Shown here: in pieces, positions 62,735 to 64,000 of the stretch | How the letters are laid out: the number at the start of each line of letters is the position of its first letter | Position numbering within the stretch: the stretch's first letter is position 1 | DNA from: Algoriphagus algorifonticola | GTDB lineage: Bacteria > Bacteroidota > Bacteroidia > Cytophagales > Cyclobacteriaceae | Reading direction: 5' to 3' | NCBI RefSeq assembly: GCF_007655305.1 | Contig: NZ_VLOG01000062.1 | Location: forward strand, 30,396 to 94,395 | DNA: 64,000 nt | Translations under genes and position numbers: made by a program | Notes under the pieces: model-generated | The model's input: the letters and a program-made list of their open reading frames with translations, nothing else | What the model was told of the DNA's origin: nothing | Database searches by the model: none

Positions 62735-63733
62735 TCATGCGGCATATTTTAATATGTCTACATAGCTGGAATTTCGGTTGACAACAGCAAAAGCCCTTGC
62801 AATAAGTTTATTTCTGATAATATTAAGTGTGCTCATTTTGCTTTTCCCTTCACCGGTTCTTCTCTTGTAATAGGTCTTCATCTCAGTGCTGTATTGGATG
62901 GCTGTGCCTGCACATAATGTCAGCAGTGTTTTAATTCTCTTATTCGCCAGCGGACTGGTTTTGGTTCTCCCTCGATAGGATGTACCTGACTGGTTGGGAA
63001 ACGGTGCTGTTCCTGCATAACTGGCAAACTTTCTCCAGCTATCGAATAGGGTAAACCCTTCTGTTAAGACGATAAGTGCAACAGCTGTCTGTGGGCCTAT
63101 GCCCTTGATAGAGTTAATCAGCTTATATTGGTTCATTAACAGTTCATCTTTGCGTAAAAGTTTGTCTATTTCTTTCTCTACGGTTTCGATCTGTTTATCT
63201 AAACAAGCGATTACTTCGGTATTGGATTTTTGATAGACTTTTAATTTGTTTTCTGAAACTACAGCTTCATATTCTTTGATACGGGTGATGTAAGCTGCTC
63301 TGTCTTTTACAAGTCGCTCTCTGTAATTAAACAGCTTTTTGAGATCCTGGATGACCTTTTTGGGAGGAACAGTGGGGATAATCTTCTCCTGCTTTTCATA
63401 AAGATATTCAGCTATGTCTTTAGAGTCTGCCTTGTCTGACTTACCTCTTCTTATTCCCAAGGATCGCTTTAATTCAAGTCCTGAGATGATATAAAATGGT
63501 AGGGAGTGCTTTTCAAGAAACAAAGCAAGTTCTGAAGAATAAATCCCAGTGGATTCAAATCCGAAAAGCAGTTCTTCTGCGAGTATTAACCCAGAGTTTT
63601 CCATTACCCATTCCACCAGCTCCTGGTAACCTTTCTCATTATTTTCAAAGACTGCGTGGCATTGGTTGATCTTCAGATAAGCATCAAGTGTAGATTTACT
63701 TACATCGACTCCAATAATTGATTTGAATTTCAT
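62735..63733 (-). CDS. IS110-family DEDD transposase (bridge-RNA-type recombinase)
   Basis: A 332-residue recombinase. The RuvC-like N-terminal domain shows the DEDD residues as Asp10 (IIGVDVSKST), Glu60 (FGFESTGIYS), Asp100 and Asp103 (GKSDKADSKD). A coiled-coil region lies near residues 130-200. The Tnp_20 C-terminal domain contains INSIKGIGPQTAVALIVLTE and FASYAGTAPFPNQSGTSYRG, in which Ser249 is a candidate for the conserved serine nucleophile. The frame appears intact. In characterised relatives such as IS621, an RNA from the element's non-coding end guides target choice. A matching RNA is predicted upstream here. Confidence 0.95.
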   Translation of the reverse strand: MKFKSIIGVDVSKSTLDAYLKINQCHAVFENNEKGYQELVEWVMENSGLILAEELLFGFESTGIYSSELALFLEKHSLPFYIISGLELKRSLGIRRGKSDKADSKDIAEYLYEKQEKIIPTVPPKKVIQDLKKLFNYRERLVKDRAAYITRIKEYEAVVSENKLKVYQKSNTEVIACLDKQIETVEKEIDKLLRKDELLMNQYKLINSIKGIGPQTAVALIVLTEGFTLFDSWRKFASYAGTAPFPNQSGTSYRGRTKTSPLANKRIKTLLTLCAGTAIQYSTEMKTYYKRRTGEGKSKMSTLNIIRNKLIARAFAVVNRNSSYVDILKYAA

Positions 63734-63759
63734 AATTTAGACATTGAAGTTTAACAAAT

Positions 63760-63946
63760 GAGAGTTGCGGAAACTAAAACCTTTAACAGGCCTAAAGCCT
63801 AAAATTCTAACTGGTTACTGGCAACTCAACTAAGAATGGGGACTGATACTGGCAAGAGGTCGCTAGCCTAGCCGTGGCGAAAGTTCACCCCATTCTTTTT
63901 CAATTTATTCAATATCTGAGTCACTTAATAATCGTAAAGATATTAG
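63760..63946 (-). ncRNA. Predicted bridge RNA of the IS110 element
   Basis: Read on the minus strand, the region folds by eye into three successive hairpins. The first is a 5' stem (arms 63938-63944 and 63911-63917, 7 bp). The second is a target-type loop closed by a 10-bp stem (63888-63897 with 63832-63841). The third is a donor-type loop closed by a 7-bp stem (63821-63827 with 63762-63768). The 5' stem, target loop, donor loop order and the size of about 190 bases are those described for IS621. The second loop contains an 8-base match to the flank and the third contains matches to both element ends. No folding software was run. Confidence 0.72.
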
Positions 63947-64000
63947 CTCTGATTTTCTCAAATAATTCTACTTTGCAAACCTAAAGGCCGTGGCTGGGTC

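Larger units (their letters stand above)
62695..63986 (-). mobile_element. IS110-family insertion element
   Basis: The limits are inferred by comparison with the uninterrupted repeat at 40542-40641. Flanking similarity ends at 62694 and resumes at about 63987, with a shared GCC at both borders. The element is about 1.29 kb, contains one transposase gene on the minus strand, a short 40-base end after the gene and a long 250-base non-coding end before it. There are no terminal inverted repeats, as expected for IS110. The long upstream end corresponds to the IS110 group rather than IS1111. Confidence 0.8.

Noticed and set aside
1..64000. CRISPR array, tRNA or rRNA genes, riboswitches
   Set aside because: No regularly spaced repeat, no cloverleaf with a CCA end or GTTCGAATC-type T loop, and no known riboswitch core were noticed in the gaps. 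Inspection was by eye only.

Overview
The window looks like chromosomal DNA from a member of the Bacteroidota, most likely Cytophagales and probably Cyclobacteriaceae (Algoriphagus-like). The evidence is an adjacent SusC/SusD pair, a secreted protein ending in a type IX secretion sorting domain, Bacteroidota-type promoters (TTTG, about 19-20 bases, TAnnTTTG) and an absence of obvious Shine-Dalgarno sites. The genus is an inference from gene style, not from a search.

Layout. 1-3.9 kb (+): the 3' end of purF, an M42 aminopeptidase, and a two-gene lipid unit (App1-type phosphatase and diacylglycerol kinase). 3.9-13.2 kb (-): valS, a SusD/SusC pair and a secreted S15/CocE peptidase-like hydrolase. 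13.4-17.3 kb: fumarylacetoacetase, an alanine/glycine:sodium symporter and a ferredoxin/flavodoxin reductase-like protein. 17.4-22.7 kb (-): a lipoprotein sugar isomerase-like protein, a four-gene membrane/regulator cluster with two identical palindromic operators, a nucleoside hydrolase and a secreted unknown. 22.9-24.9 kb (+): aguB-aguA, converting agmatine to putrescine. 24.9-28.8 kb: two secreted proteins, one glycine-rich with a T9SS tail. 28.8-33.5 kb (-): purL and an alpha/beta hydrolase. 33.7-40.3 kb (+): a TetR regulator followed by a complete TolC/adaptor/RND efflux operon, with a clear promoter and overlapping operator in front of tetR. 40.3-42.6 kb: a repeat-rich intergenic stretch, ssb and two small cytosolic proteins.

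42.6-57.3 kb (-) is one almost gap-free run of genes. It starts with a signalling cluster: an 8-PAS histidine kinase, a CHASE/PAS histidine kinase, a receiver, a receiver-PAS-phosphoacceptor protein without ATPase domain, and another receiver. Only 13 bases later it continues into an L-fucose uptake and oxidative degradation operon (two SDR dehydrogenases, lactonase, FAH-family hydrolase, FucP, mutarotase). The dehydratase step is missing from the window. 57.3-62.5 kb holds a Gfo/Idh/MocA oxidoreductase, a cyclophilin, a GAF histidine kinase, an acyltransferase and an esterase.

The most interesting object is at the right edge: an IS110-family element (about 62695-63986). Its long non-coding end can be folded by eye into three stem-loops in the order expected of a bridge RNA. 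One loop carries sequence matching the flanking target and another carries sequence matching the element's own ends. A diverged copy of the target repeat without the element lies 22 kb away at about 40542-40641 in opposite orientation, so the window seems to contain both an occupied and an empty site.
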